Shown here: piece after piece, positions 44,606 through 53,635 of the stretch
How the letters are laid out: each line of letters starts with the position of its first letter
Numbering within the stretch: the stretch's first letter is position 1
NCBI RefSeq assembly: GCF_025136295.1
Contig: NZ_CP062788.1
Span: forward strand, 992,001-1,056,000
From: Aestuariispira ectoiniformans
GTDB lineage: Bacteria; Pseudomonadota; Alphaproteobacteria; UBA8366; Aestuariispiraceae
Direction of reading: 5' to 3'
Length of the DNA stretch: 64,000 bases
Notes under the pieces: generated by a model
Database searches by the model: none
What the model saw: the letters and a program-made list of their open reading frames with translations, nothing else
What the model was told of the DNA's origin: nothing
Position numbers and translations under genes: made by a program

Positions 44606-44989
44606 TCAGAGCTTTTCAATGCGATAGCGCACATAGGCATTGTCGATATGTTCCATCGACTTTGACTTCCAGGCGGACCGGGCATCGTCACGGTTGTTGA
44701 AAGGCCCGATATGTTCTTCCTGAACGCCGCCTTTGAGTTCCTTGAAATTGGTGTCGGTATATTCGCCGCCAACAACCCAGTATTCGGTCGGTTCCAGAAT
44801 TTCGATGTTGAATTTGGCATAGGCCTCGTCGATGGTTTCCATCGCCTTGGCGCGCCAGACAGCAACAGCTTCTTCATAGTTGTCGAAAGGACCAAATTTC
44901 CACAGCTTCTCGCCGTCCGCGATATTGGTGAAGCTGGTGTCTTTATACAGGCCGCCGACCACGTAATATTGTTTCTTTGTATCGGTCAT
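44606..44989 (-). CDS. Tandem DUF4170 protein
   Basis: A 127-residue protein made of two DUF4170 units, residues about 8-63 and 70-125. Matching pairs are YYVVGGLYKDTSF / YWVVGGEYTDTNF, FGPFDNYEEAVAVWRAKAM / IGPFNNRDDARSAWKSKSM and FNIEIL / YRIEKL. DUF4170 proteins are small alphaproteobacterial proteins of unknown function that normally carry one unit. The ATG at 44989 has GAGGG 5 bases before it. It probably shares a transcript with the downstream hypothetical gene. No function can be proposed beyond a small soluble binding domain. Confidence 0.85.
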   Translation of the reverse strand: MTDTKKQYYVVGGLYKDTSFTNIADGEKLWKFGPFDNYEEAVAVWRAKAMETIDEAYAKFNIEILEPTEYWVVGGEYTDTNFKELKGGVQEEHIGPFNNRDDARSAWKSKSMEHIDNAYVRYRIEKL

Positions 44990-45166
44990 CAAATCCCTCA
45001 GGAGGTAGGCTTCATTTTGAGGCTTTTATAGTCCGGAATTCTACACATGACAAAGGCGCAGGCCAAGATGGCGCGGCGGATCGGTCGCAGTCCGTCCGCC
45101 AATTTGCCTTGCGCTCACCAGAATTGACTGCTGTAAGACGGCAATCGTGTTTTTTGGGGATTGGCT

Positions 45167-46060
45167 ATGTCATGGAAAATAAAGGGAATCGGTGTTGTTG
45201 CACTGATGATCGCTGTTTTTTCGGGTAATACGGGTGTCGCTGTCGCCCATCCGGATGTCGACCGGGCGGAACAGGCCGCTGTGGAAATCTATGATCTGAT
45301 GCTGGCAAGTCGGGTCGACGACCTTCTGGAAAGATCGGTCCTGCCGGTTGGTGTGGACAGGCAGGTCTCCGTGGCAAGGCTGGGCAGGTATCTTGGCAAG
45401 CCGAGGGCGGGAGAACGCCCGGATGTGAGGACACGGGCTGGCAACGTTCAGGTTCCTCATCAGGATGGCGCGGATTCATGGCTTGGCGGGAATGTGGACA
45501 ACTTTGACCTGGAGGAATTGTCCGATGACCTTCCGCTGTGGTCGCGGGTGAGGGTGGATTTCCGTACTGCCACACGGGGCACGGCGGTTTTCATGATGAA
45601 GACGCCGGACGGCTGGAAAGCCGACTTTCGGTATGCCCTCGAACACCGTCGGCTCAGGGAGGAATGCAAGGATACGAACGGGGATGGGAGCTTTCCGCCG
45701 GGATGTGGCCCGGAAGAGCCCGAGGCGCGGGTGCGGGCCTTCCTCTATTACAGCTTCCAATGCCGTAAGGACAAACTGGCGGAAATCGTGACTGATCCTG
45801 ACCTGATTGATCTGGAAAACTGCCGTTCGACGCCGGGGGCGGATCGCGGCCATGTCGCCCAATTGGCGTTGGAGATGGTGGTGACGCGGACCCTGCCTGA
45901 TGAGGCGGTGGTCCTTGCAGGTGGCTACGAGACGAAGGTCAACCCGAATAGGCCGGACCGGATGCTGTTGCGTGGCGTGTTTGGCGCGGGCGATGAACTG
46001 GGTTTTGAGGTCGTTAAAGTCGATGGCAAGTGGAAAGTCGTGCCAGTCACAGTGATGTAG
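45167..46060 (+). CDS. Secreted protein of unknown function
   Basis: A 297-residue protein with a clear Sec signal peptide (GIGVVALMIAVFSGN, cleavage likely after AVA before HPDV). The mature part has two similar-sized halves separated by a Cys/Pro/Glu-rich linker (DGSFPPGCGPEEPEARVRAF). Both halves end in a strand motif of the form DGWKADFRY or DGKWKVVPV, which may reflect repeated NTF2- or SCP-like folds. Cys residues at the linker could form disulfides. GGGGA lies 6 bases before the ATG at 45167. No family is recognised. A shared terminator separates it from convergent phoX. Confidence 0.75.
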   Translation: MSWKIKGIGVVALMIAVFSGNTGVAVAHPDVDRAEQAAVEIYDLMLASRVDDLLERSVLPVGVDRQVSVARLGRYLGKPRAGERPDVRTRAGNVQVPHQDGADSWLGGNVDNFDLEELSDDLPLWSRVRVDFRTATRGTAVFMMKTPDGWKADFRYALEHRRLREECKDTNGDGSFPPGCGPEEPEARVRAFLYYSFQCRKDKLAEIVTDPDLIDLENCRSTPGADRGHVAQLALEMVVTRTLPDEAVVLAGGYETKVNPNRPDRMLLRGVFGAGDELGFEVVKVDGKWKVVPVTVM

Positions 46061-46092
46061 CCTGTATGGCGTAGCAGCCTGACAGATAAGGA

Positions 46093-46131
46093 AATACCCC
46101 GGATCTCGTTGGAAATCCGGGGTATTCCTGT
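46093..46131. terminator. Bidirectional terminator between secreted unknown and phoX
   Basis: AATACCCCGGAT (46093-46104) pairs with ATCCGGGGTATT (46115-46126), followed by CCTGTCTT on the plus strand and by TCCTTA on the minus strand. It lies 30 bases from each convergent stop codon. Confidence 0.8.
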
Positions 46132-46154
46132 CTTGGCGTGAAGGGGTAGTCAGC

Positions 46155-48101
46155 TTAGGAGCCGATTTCCCCGCCACCCTGTTTGGTGATGACAACAACC
46201 GACGGGCGCGGCGGCATGTTGTCGGCAAAATCCGGCCAGCGGGTGGACGGTGCGTCGAAGTTGGACTTTTCACCCGGATGCTGAACCGCGCAGAAGAAGG
46301 CGCTGTTATCCGGGTTGAAGAACGGGCCACACAGCTCTGCTTCCTGCGGGGTGCGCAGGAAATGCTTGGTCAGGGCCCGGCCTTCGCCGGTCACGTCGCA
46401 GGCCCACACGCCGTCAGCCACACCCAGTTTGTAAGCGCCGTCAGTTGCGATCCACAGGCGGCCCTTGTTGTCAAAGGCGCAGTTGTCGGGGTCGGCAAGC
46501 CAGCCGTTTTCGCTGATGCCCTTGTTATACATGGCACCGGTTTCTTCCTTCGGATTACCGGCCAGCAGGAACATGTCCCATTTGAATTCGCGGGCGCTGT
46601 GGTCACCGTTCGGCGCGGTCATTTCCACGATATGGCCGAAGGCGTTTTTCGCACGCGGGTTGGCGGGGTCGACCTGGTCGCCCTTACGCTTGGTGTTGTT
46701 GGTCAACATGGCAAAGACCGTGCCGGTGACCGGGTTCACTTCGATGTCTTCCGGGCGGTCCATCGGGGTTGCGCCCAGCAGGTCGGCGGCCTTACGGGCG
46801 TCGATGACCACATCGGCCTGGCTGTGGAAGCCGTTGGCGGCAGTCAATTTGCCCTGGCCGTGGACCAGGTCATGCCACAGGATCGTGCCGTCTTCCTTGA
46901 ACTCGGCCACGGCGAGCGTGCCTTCTTCCAACAGCGTCATGTTGGCGGCGCGGTCGTCCGGATTGTATTTGTTCTTGGAAATGAAGCGGTAGATATATTC
47001 GAAACGTTCGTCATCGCCGGTATAGGCAACCACATGGCCGTCAGCGTTGATGGTGACGTTGCAGCCTTCGTGTTTGAAGCGGCCCAAAGCGGTGCGTTTC
47101 ATCGGCTTGGATTTCGGATCAAACGGGTCGATTTCGACGATCCAGCCCACATGCAGCGGCTCGTTCGGTTCCACATCGACATTCCAGCGGTCGTAGTAAT
47201 CAGCCCAGGCATAGCGCGCGTGGTCGCCGCCCTTGATGCCAAAACGTTTGTAGTTTTCGGCTTCGGCGGTGTCGCCCGGTTTGCCCTTGAAGTAGTTCTG
47301 GACGTTTTCTTCGGCCGTCAGGACCGTGCCCCAGGGAGTCACGCCACCGGCGCAGTTGCCATAGGTGCCGAGTGTGCGCACACCGTCTTTGGAGATCGCG
47401 GTTTTCATACGGTCGGAACCGGCAGCGGGGCCGGTCAGAACGGCTTCAGTCAGCGGTGTGATGCGGCGGTTGGCCGTGCCGTTGGTCAGGACGCGCCATT
47501 TGCCGTCAACGCGTTTGATCTCGATAACCGACAGGCCATGGGCCATCATGTCGACGTCGGCCTGTTCCTTGCTGAGCTCTTCGGTTTTCGGAGAACCCTT
47601 ATACATCATCTTGGGGATGGTGTATTCGTGGTTCACGGTCAGCAGGCCATGGTCGGAATTGTTGGAGCCGAGCGGCAGCGGAATGAAACCGACGAAGTCG
47701 TTGTTGTAACCGAACTGCGTGGCCTGGGCCTCCGCGGTCTGGTTCAGCGGATCAAAGGCCGGGGAGTTGGCAAGCACCGCATCACCCCAGCGGATCAGGA
47801 CATCGGCGTCATAGCCCTTGGCGACGTGGAAATCCGGGTCGAAACCGTGGGACAGTTCCTCAAAGGTCAGCGTGGAAACACCGGAAGCCGCTTCGGCCAG
47901 GTTGCCCATCGGCAGAACGGAACCGGCCACGCCGCCCAGAGCCACGGCAGAGGCGGAAGCAGCCATGCCCTTGAGGAAGCCGCGACGGTTGAGGCGGCCT
48001 TCCAGAACCTGGTAGAAATGCGGGTTTTCGGTTTCGTTCGACGGAATATCGTCGGCGTCTTGTACCGGCCAGGAAAGGCCGCGTGCTTCAAAATCGGTCA
48101 T
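46155..48101 (-). CDS. phoX: PhoX-family alkaline phosphatase (Tat-exported)
   Basis: A 648-residue periplasmic or secreted phosphatase of the calcium/iron-dependent PhoX family. The twin-arginine motif NRRGFLKG lies at residues 38-45, unusually far from the Met, as is common in PhoX. Family blocks include GLLTVNHEYTIPKMMY, YGNCAGGVTPWGTVLTAEEN, GRFKHEGCNVTINADGHVV and MDRPEDIEVNPVTG. The start at 48101 has AAGGGG upstream; the longer frame lacks support. It releases phosphate from organic esters. No clear Pho box was seen in 48102-48304, so phosphate control is not shown. Confidence 0.95.
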   Translation of the reverse strand: MTDFEARGLSWPVQDADDIPSNETENPHFYQVLEGRLNRRGFLKGMAASASAVALGGVAGSVLPMGNLAEAASGVSTLTFEELSHGFDPDFHVAKGYDADVLIRWGDAVLANSPAFDPLNQTAEAQATQFGYNNDFVGFIPLPLGSNNSDHGLLTVNHEYTIPKMMYKGSPKTEELSKEQADVDMMAHGLSVIEIKRVDGKWRVLTNGTANRRITPLTEAVLTGPAAGSDRMKTAISKDGVRTLGTYGNCAGGVTPWGTVLTAEENVQNYFKGKPGDTAEAENYKRFGIKGGDHARYAWADYYDRWNVDVEPNEPLHVGWIVEIDPFDPKSKPMKRTALGRFKHEGCNVTINADGHVVAYTGDDERFEYIYRFISKNKYNPDDRAANMTLLEEGTLAVAEFKEDGTILWHDLVHGQGKLTAANGFHSQADVVIDARKAADLLGATPMDRPEDIEVNPVTGTVFAMLTNNTKRKGDQVDPANPRAKNAFGHIVEMTAPNGDHSAREFKWDMFLLAGNPKEETGAMYNKGISENGWLADPDNCAFDNKGRLWIATDGAYKLGVADGVWACDVTGEGRALTKHFLRTPQEAELCGPFFNPDNSAFFCAVQHPGEKSNFDAPSTRWPDFADNMPPRPSVVVITKQGGGEIGS

Positions 48102-48304
48102 TGGGGAACCCCTTGTCCTGCAAAGATCCTGAATATTCGAATTCTTCTGGTGATCCTGAAGGCGTGCGGAATTGCCCAGCAACCAACACGCCCGTCTGAG
48201 GAGGCTCAGCACGGATCGGCAGGAACAATGCCTCGCGAATATTGCACTTACGTGACGGTATCAGGATAGATTTATTGCGTATTAAGGGGGGATGGCGCGA
48301 GGGG

Positions 48305-48781
48305 TTATTTTTCTGTGATCGGGATATAAAGGTCGACTTCGCCTGACATGTTGCGACTGTTGAAACGATGGTCATACATCTCAAAGTCGGGCGCATAGGC
48401 ACGTTTGTAGGCGGAGTTTGGCAGCCAGATATCAGTGAAATATCGCCGGATTTCGAGCAGGCCTTGGTCGATTGGGCCGTCTGACAGGCTGTGGGTGAAA
48501 ACGGCATATCGCTGGGGCGGCATGGCCCGCCCGGCCATACCCTTGGGGACATTGTAAAGGGAGTTGACCTCTGCCCCCGCCAGATAGCGGCCTAGGCCGC
48601 TGGTCTCGTCGAATTCAATGCAGATTCCGAAACAGCGGTCGCCGGTCGTATTGGGAATGCTGTCCATTTCCCGGGCAAAGCGTTCCCAGATTTTGCCGAT
48701 CGGCTGCGTGTCGTCCAGGGTGAAATCCTGGACAAGGCCGACGGTCAGAAAGCCGCTGTCGTCAACAATTCTGGGTTCCAT
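48305..48781 (-). CDS. Stand-alone GyrI-like small-molecule-binding protein
   Basis: A 158-residue GyrI/SbmC-like domain without DNA-binding part. It is plainly related to the C-terminal half of the AraC/GyrI regulator encoded next upstream (48874-49752): FGICIEFDETSG against [23 protein letters not shown] against [22 protein letters not shown] against [11 protein letters not shown], and the same YIPI-EK end. It probably arose by duplication of that domain. It may bind the same ligand as a buffer or hydrolase, since some GyrI-like proteins are enzymes, or modulate the regulator. It is on the same strand, 92 bases downstream. Confidence 0.85.
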   Translation of the reverse strand: MEPRIVDDSGFLTVGLVQDFTLDDTQPIGKIWERFAREMDSIPNTTGDRCFGICIEFDETSGLGRYLAGAEVNSLYNVPKGMAGRAMPPQRYAVFTHSLSDGPIDQGLLEIRRYFTDIWLPNSAYKRAYAPDFEMYDHRFNSRNMSGEVDLYIPITEK

Positions 48782-48873
48782 GGCACAGCCTTTCAAATCC
48801 GGTTTTCGGTCTTTATCCGGTCACTGTGACCATGGAACCCGGGTTGATCTGTGATCCTGTTCTCACATAGGGG

Positions 48874-49752
48874 CTATTTTTCCTTTATGGGAATATAGAC
48901 GTCGATCTCGCCGCCGGGGCCGTCGGGGGCGCTGGGCGGGATAAAGCGGGAATCATAGAGTTCAAAATCCGGCGCGGGGACACGCTCGTAATTCGACTGG
49001 GGAAACCAGGTGCCCCAGATATAGTTCAATGTTGCCTTGAAATCCGCCGAGAGGTCGGGGCTGGTGACCTTATGGGTGAAGACCGCATATTTCTGTGGTC
49101 CTATTTCCTTTGCGTCCATGCCTTCAGGCAAGTCGCCGAATTCAGTCACCTCCGACGCGGCGGTATAGCGGAACTTGCTGCTGCCTGACTTCTCGTCGAA
49201 ATCATCGCAGATGCCAAAAAACAGGTTGCCGGTCATATTCGAAATTTCGCCAACCCTGGTGTTGAAAATGCGCCAGAGGTCGCCGATCCTGTGGGTGGTA
49301 TCCTGGGTGAAATAGTCTGCCATGCCGACGGCCTTGAAGCCCGGATGCTCAACGATCTTCGGTTCCACGGTCATATTCTCCTTGAAATGATGAAGCAGGT
49401 CCCTGCTCAGGACAGGCTGAAAACCAAAGCGAATGGGGTCGGTGTGTTTCCGATATTCGCCGGGGGTCATGCCGAAGGCCCGTTTGAAGGCGCGGGTGAA
49501 GGCCTCCTGGGATTCAAAACCACAGTCAAGTGCAAGCTCGATCAACCGGACCTCTTCACTCAACAGGCGTTGAGCCGCCAGCGAAAGACGCCGCCTGCGG
49601 ATATAGCCCATCACCGAAAGTCCGGAAATCGCCCGGAACATCCGGGCAAAATGAAAGGCGGAATAACCGGCGGCCTGCGCCACATCGTCCAGGGTTATGT
49701 TCTGGTCCAGATTGGCCTCAATAAAGTCAACTGCATCAAAAAACTGCTTCAT
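48874..49752 (-). CDS. AraC-family regulator with GyrI-like effector domain
   Basis: A 292-residue regulator. Residues 1-105 form the AraC helix-turn-helix pair ([20 protein letters not shown], then [20 protein letters not shown] and the closing [10 protein letters not shown]). Residues about 125-292 form a GyrI-like effector pocket. A stand-alone copy of the effector domain is encoded downstream on the same strand. Likely role: sensing a hydrophobic or cationic compound and activating this small operon (inference). The upstream gene at 49932 is divergent and codes for a UbiD-family protein. Confidence 0.9.
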   Translation of the reverse strand: MKQFFDAVDFIEANLDQNITLDDVAQAAGYSAFHFARMFRAISGLSVMGYIRRRRLSLAAQRLLSEEVRLIELALDCGFESQEAFTRAFKRAFGMTPGEYRKHTDPIRFGFQPVLSRDLLHHFKENMTVEPKIVEHPGFKAVGMADYFTQDTTHRIGDLWRIFNTRVGEISNMTGNLFFGICDDFDEKSGSSKFRYTAASEVTEFGDLPEGMDAKEIGPQKYAVFTHKVTSPDLSADFKATLNYIWGTWFPQSNYERVPAPDFELYDSRFIPPSAPDGPGGEIDVYIPIKEK

Positions 49753-49931
49753 GCATTCCCCCGTTTTGGTGTGGCGACTATAGGCCGATGCCGGATCGTT
49801 GTTTTGATCGCGCCTGCTGTATTTCGCATTATTGTCGCCAGTGCCGCAATGACGGCGTTGCCAATGCTTGCTGTGGCTGGCGGGGCGTGCGATATCTGCC
49901 GAAATGGATTGATTTCGAGTGGGATAGCCGC

Positions 49932-51446
49932 ATGCCCTATGCCTCCTTGCGCGATTTTATGGACAAGCTGGAACTGGACGGGCGACTGGTGCGCGTGAAA
50001 CATCCGGTTTCAACTGTTCTGGAAATGACGGAAATCCAGACACGCCTGCTGGCTGAAGGCGGTCCGGCGGTATTGTTTGAAAATGTCATTCGCGCCGACG
50101 GCTCTCCCTCCAACATGCCGGTTCTGGTGAACCTGTTCGGCACGGTGGAACGCGTCGCCTGGGGAATGGAACGCACGCCCAAGCAGTTACGGGAAGTGGG
50201 CGAGATGCTGGCCTTCCTGCGCCAGCCGGAACCGCCGGGGGGCTTCAAGGAAGCCTTCGAGATGCTGCCGATCCTGAAAACCGTGATGGCGATGAAGCCC
50301 AAGACCACCGGCAAGGCCCCCTGTCAGGAAGTGGTGCTGGAGGGCGATCAGGTCAACCTGCGGCAACTGCCGATCCAGACCTGCTGGCCGGGAGAGCCCG
50401 CGCCGCTGATCACCTGGCCGCTGGTGGTGACGCAGGGACCGAACCCCAAGGGTGACAAGACGGATGCGTATAATCTTGGCATTTACAGGATGCAGTTGCT
50501 GGGGCGCAACCAGACCATCATGCGCTGGCTGAAGCATCGCGGCGGGGCGCAGCATCATGCGCGCTGGAAAAAGGAAAAGGCGGAACCGCTGCCCGTGGCC
50601 GTGGTGCTTGGGGCCGATCCCGGCACAATACTGGCGGCGGTGACGCCCGTGCCCGACACCCTGTCGGAATATCAGTTTGCGGGCCTGCTGCGCGGCAAGA
50701 AGGTGGAGCTGGTCGACTGCAAGACCGTGCCGCTGAAAGTCCCGGCAGAGGCGGAGATTGTGCTGGAAGGCTATGTCTCGTTGGATGATTACGCCGATGA
50801 GGGGCCCTATGGCGACCATACCGGCTATTATAATTCGGTGGAACAGTTCCCCATCTTTACCGTGACCGCGGTGACGATGCGCAAGAACCCGATTTACCTC
50901 AGCACCTTCACTGGCCGTCCGCCGGATGAACCGTCGGTTCTGGGCGAGGCGCTGAACGAGGTCTTCATCCCGCTCTTGCAACAGCAATTCCCGGAGATCA
51001 CCGATTTCTGGCTGCCGCCGGAAGGCTGCAGCTATCGCATCGCCGTCATTTCCATGAAGAAGGCCTATCCCGGCCATGCCAAGCGGGTGATGATGGGCGC
51101 GTGGTCCTATCTGCGCCAGTTCATGTATACCAAATGGCTGATCGTGGTGGATGACGATATCAATGCGCGCGACTGGAAAGACGTGATGTGGGCGGTTTCC
51201 ACCAAGATGGACCCGGCCCGCGATATCACTGTGATCGAGGATACGCCCATCGACTATCTGGATTTTGCCAGCCCGGAACCCAGCCTGGGCTCCAAGATCG
51301 GGCTGGACGCCACCGACAAGGTATTCCCGGAAACCAAACGCGAATGGGGCGAGGAAATCCGCATGGATCAGGAGATTGTCGACCGCGTTTCGGATATGTG
51401 GGAAAAACTGGGCCTGCCGGGGTCCGGCAAGCCCATTTGGAAGTAA
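49932..51446 (+). CDS. ubiD: UbiD-family prenylated-FMN decarboxylase
   Basis: A 504-residue decarboxylase, most simply 3-octaprenyl-4-hydroxybenzoate carboxy-lyase of ubiquinone synthesis. [22 protein letters not shown] is the usual N-terminus. The prFMN- and metal-binding region is seen around [20 protein letters not shown], and [12 protein letters not shown] holds an active-site Glu. The start at 49932 removes 48 unsupported codons. The prenyltransferase partner ubiX is not in the window, so its true substrate (ubiquinone precursor or another aromatic acid) rests on general similarity. Confidence 0.92.
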   Translation: MPYASLRDFMDKLELDGRLVRVKHPVSTVLEMTEIQTRLLAEGGPAVLFENVIRADGSPSNMPVLVNLFGTVERVAWGMERTPKQLREVGEMLAFLRQPEPPGGFKEAFEMLPILKTVMAMKPKTTGKAPCQEVVLEGDQVNLRQLPIQTCWPGEPAPLITWPLVVTQGPNPKGDKTDAYNLGIYRMQLLGRNQTIMRWLKHRGGAQHHARWKKEKAEPLPVAVVLGADPGTILAAVTPVPDTLSEYQFAGLLRGKKVELVDCKTVPLKVPAEAEIVLEGYVSLDDYADEGPYGDHTGYYNSVEQFPIFTVTAVTMRKNPIYLSTFTGRPPDEPSVLGEALNEVFIPLLQQQFPEITDFWLPPEGCSYRIAVISMKKAYPGHAKRVMMGAWSYLRQFMYTKWLIVVDDDINARDWKDVMWAVSTKMDPARDITVIEDTPIDYLDFASPEPSLGSKIGLDATDKVFPETKREWGEEIRMDQEIVDRVSDMWEKLGLPGSGKPIWK

Positions 51447-51464
51447 CCGAAGCTAAAGGGAGGC

Positions 51465-52385
51465 TCAGGCTGTTTCGGTGGAGGTTTTCGCCGGTTTCTT
51501 TCGTGCACGCAGAACCTTGTCCCAATTGGTAAGGACCAGAATATTACCGGCCAGAATGGCGAGCAGTCCGATGATGGCTGACGGTGCCCAGTGATAGCCT
51601 TCCCAGACCGTGGAGATGCTGAGAGCCACCACAGGGAAAAGGACTGTCATATAGGCGGCCTTTTCCGGACCCAGTCGACCGACGACCCAGAGATAGGTGG
51701 TAAAGGCGATGACAGAGCCGGGAATGGCCAGGAACAGCAATCCGCCGACATAGGGCAGGGAGGTGTCGAAGCTGAACGTCACGCCCTTGCCCGCGGCGAT
51801 CAGCGCCAGGACGATGCTGCCGTAGAGCATGGCATGGGCATTGGCGGAGGCGACGGTGATGCCGTGCTTTTGGTTGCGGGCGGAAACCAGATTGCCCAGC
51901 GAAAAGAAATAGGTGCCCAGAACCGACAAACCCAGCCCGATCAGCATATCAGTGCCCATTTCCTTGCCGATGATGCCGTCCCAGAACAGGCCGACGACAC
52001 CCATCACGCCGAGGATGGCCCCGATCAGCGTACTCATCGTGGGCGTGCGGCGATGGAAGATATAGCTGTTGACCACATTCAGGATCGTTGCCGTTGAGAA
52101 AATCACTGCCGTCAGGCCGCTGACGATATATTGCGTGGCGGTGTAAAAGCAGATGAAGTTGAAGCAGAAAAGGCACAGCCCCTGCAGCAGGATAAAGGGC
52201 TGGTCCCGCCAGGCGATTGGTTTCAGTCGGCGGCTGATCAGCAGGATCAGGAACAGGGTCAGGCCCGCCAGCGTGAAGCGGTAGATGATCGATGCCTCGA
52301 TTGCGACGACGCCCAGTTGCATTTTAATGGCGATCCAGGTGGTGCCCCAGATCAGCACGGTCAATCCATATAGAAATGCGGTCAT
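51465..52385 (-). CDS. DMT-superfamily (EamA) exporter
   Basis: A 306-residue inner-membrane protein with ten hydrophobic helices arranged as two EamA repeats. The first begins at LYGLTVLIWGTTWIAIKMQLG; the second contains GGLLFLAIPGSVIAFTTYLW and GPEKAAYMTVLFPVVALSIS. Such permeases export amino acids, bases or other metabolites. It is divergent from the AraC regulator at 52566, which is a probable controller (inference). It is tail-to-tail with ubiD, 18 bases apart. The substrate is unknown. Confidence 0.9.
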   Translation of the reverse strand: MTAFLYGLTVLIWGTTWIAIKMQLGVVAIEASIIYRFTLAGLTLFLILLISRRLKPIAWRDQPFILLQGLCLFCFNFICFYTATQYIVSGLTAVIFSTATILNVVNSYIFHRRTPTMSTLIGAILGVMGVVGLFWDGIIGKEMGTDMLIGLGLSVLGTYFFSLGNLVSARNQKHGITVASANAHAMLYGSIVLALIAAGKGVTFSFDTSLPYVGGLLFLAIPGSVIAFTTYLWVVGRLGPEKAAYMTVLFPVVALSISTVWEGYHWAPSAIIGLLAILAGNILVLTNWDKVLRARKKPAKTSTETA

Positions 52386-52565
52386 GGTTCAATCCGGAAT
52401 ACTAACAAAACAGACCGGGATTATGCGGGATTCCGGGGCGTGCGTCTTTCAGGCGTTTGGGCGTTTTTGCAGATTCTTGCGGTTATTTGATTGCCCGATT
52501 TGCCACCGGCTTGCTAGGGACGCCTGCGCGGTGTCTAATATGACCGTTCTTTTGTGAGTGGAACC

Positions 52566-53441
52566 ATGTCCCTTCAGCCGTCGAAAAATGTGTCAGATAT
52601 CCTGTCGTCCATCGGGGCGAGGATGCTGCGTTCCGGTGAAATCGGCAGCGGGCTGTCCCTGGCGGAATGGGAAAATACCGAAAGTCAGGCGGCCTATGAC
52701 AATCCCGGTCATCATACGCTGAGCCTTTATCTTGATGGCGGACAGCGGATTTACCGCCGTGACGGGAAAAGCGCGATCACCGGCGGGGCCCCGGACAAGG
52801 TCTGCCTGCTGCCGTCCGACCATGTGTCCGCATGGGATATCTGCGAACGTCTTCACATGTTTCACCTTTATATCGAACCGGCGGAACTGAACCGGATCGC
52901 GGTACAGTCTTTCGATATGGACCCGCGTCTGCTGCAATTGCAGGATCTGACTTTCGCAGAAGACGACTTTGTCGCCAATATTGTGAGGACCGCAATCCTG
53001 CCGCAGAACTGGGAGGACCGGGCCGACCGCATGGTGCTGAACAGCGCGGCCAACCTGCTGATTGTGAACCTGCTGAAAAACCATACGCGCAAGAATGCCA
53101 CGCTGGCGGTGCGCGGCGGTCTGGCGCCTGCGGTGCGCGGTCGCGTTGCCGACTATGTGGAAGCCAATCTGGATCAGCCGCTGACCCTGGATGACCTGGC
53201 GGCGGAAGCGGGGCTCAGCGCCTATCATTTTGCGAAAATGTTCAAGATCAGTTTCGGCCAGCCGCCCCATCGTTATGTGACCGATCGCCGCATTTCCAAG
53301 GCAAAGGAATTGCTGGCGGATGCCTCAATTCGGCTGGCGGATGTTGCGCTGGCCTGCGGTTTTTCTTCCCAGAGTCACTTTACCAACAGCTTCCGCCGAT
53401 ATGCCGGTGTTACTCCCCGTCGTTTCCGGCAAGGGTATTGA
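52566..53441 (+). CDS. AraC-family transcriptional regulator
   Basis: A 291-residue regulator with a divergent N-terminal sensing domain (about 1-185) and a typical C-terminal AraC domain: LDDLAAEAGLSAYHFAKMFK, VTDRRISKAKELLADASIRL, VALACGFSSQSHFTNSFRRY and the closing GVTPRRFRQ. The ATG at 52566 follows GAGTGGA; a GTG at 52554 is in frame. It lies between a divergent EamA exporter gene and the downstream polyamine-type ABC operon, and could regulate either. Confidence 0.92.
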   Translation: MSLQPSKNVSDILSSIGARMLRSGEIGSGLSLAEWENTESQAAYDNPGHHTLSLYLDGGQRIYRRDGKSAITGGAPDKVCLLPSDHVSAWDICERLHMFHLYIEPAELNRIAVQSFDMDPRLLQLQDLTFAEDDFVANIVRTAILPQNWEDRADRMVLNSAANLLIVNLLKNHTRKNATLAVRGGLAPAVRGRVADYVEANLDQPLTLDDLAAEAGLSAYHFAKMFKISFGQPPHRYVTDRRISKAKELLADASIRLADVALACGFSSQSHFTNSFRRYAGVTPRRFRQGY

Positions 53442-53499
53442 GGTAAATTCTTTTTCGACTTTTTCGGAATTGAAAATAATTCCTGTCATAAATGTTCAA

Positions 53500-53545
53500 A
53501 ATTTTCTATGCTATAGAGAGTCCGATGCATATGATCATGTGCATC
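53500..53545 (+). promoter_or_regulatory. Promoter and palindromic operator of the polyamine-type ABC operon
   Basis: A TATGCTATAG box near 53508-53517 resembles a -10 element in an AT-rich stretch. Just downstream, a 22-bp near-perfect palindrome (GATGCA at 53524-53529, TGATCA at the centre, TGCATC at 53540-53545) overlaps the likely transcript start. This placement fits a repressor site. The binding protein is unknown. Confidence 0.55.
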
Positions 53546-53635
53546 TAGGGACGTTGTGCCGCTCATTGAAAACAGGGAGTCGGCCTAGGTCTTGGATGGG
53601 GTGCTACGCGCCTGAATAACAATGGGGAAGTTTAA

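Noticed and set aside
48102-48304. Pho box upstream of phoX
   Set aside because: One loose match to half a box was seen near 48250-48270; no tandem repeat of the expected spacing.
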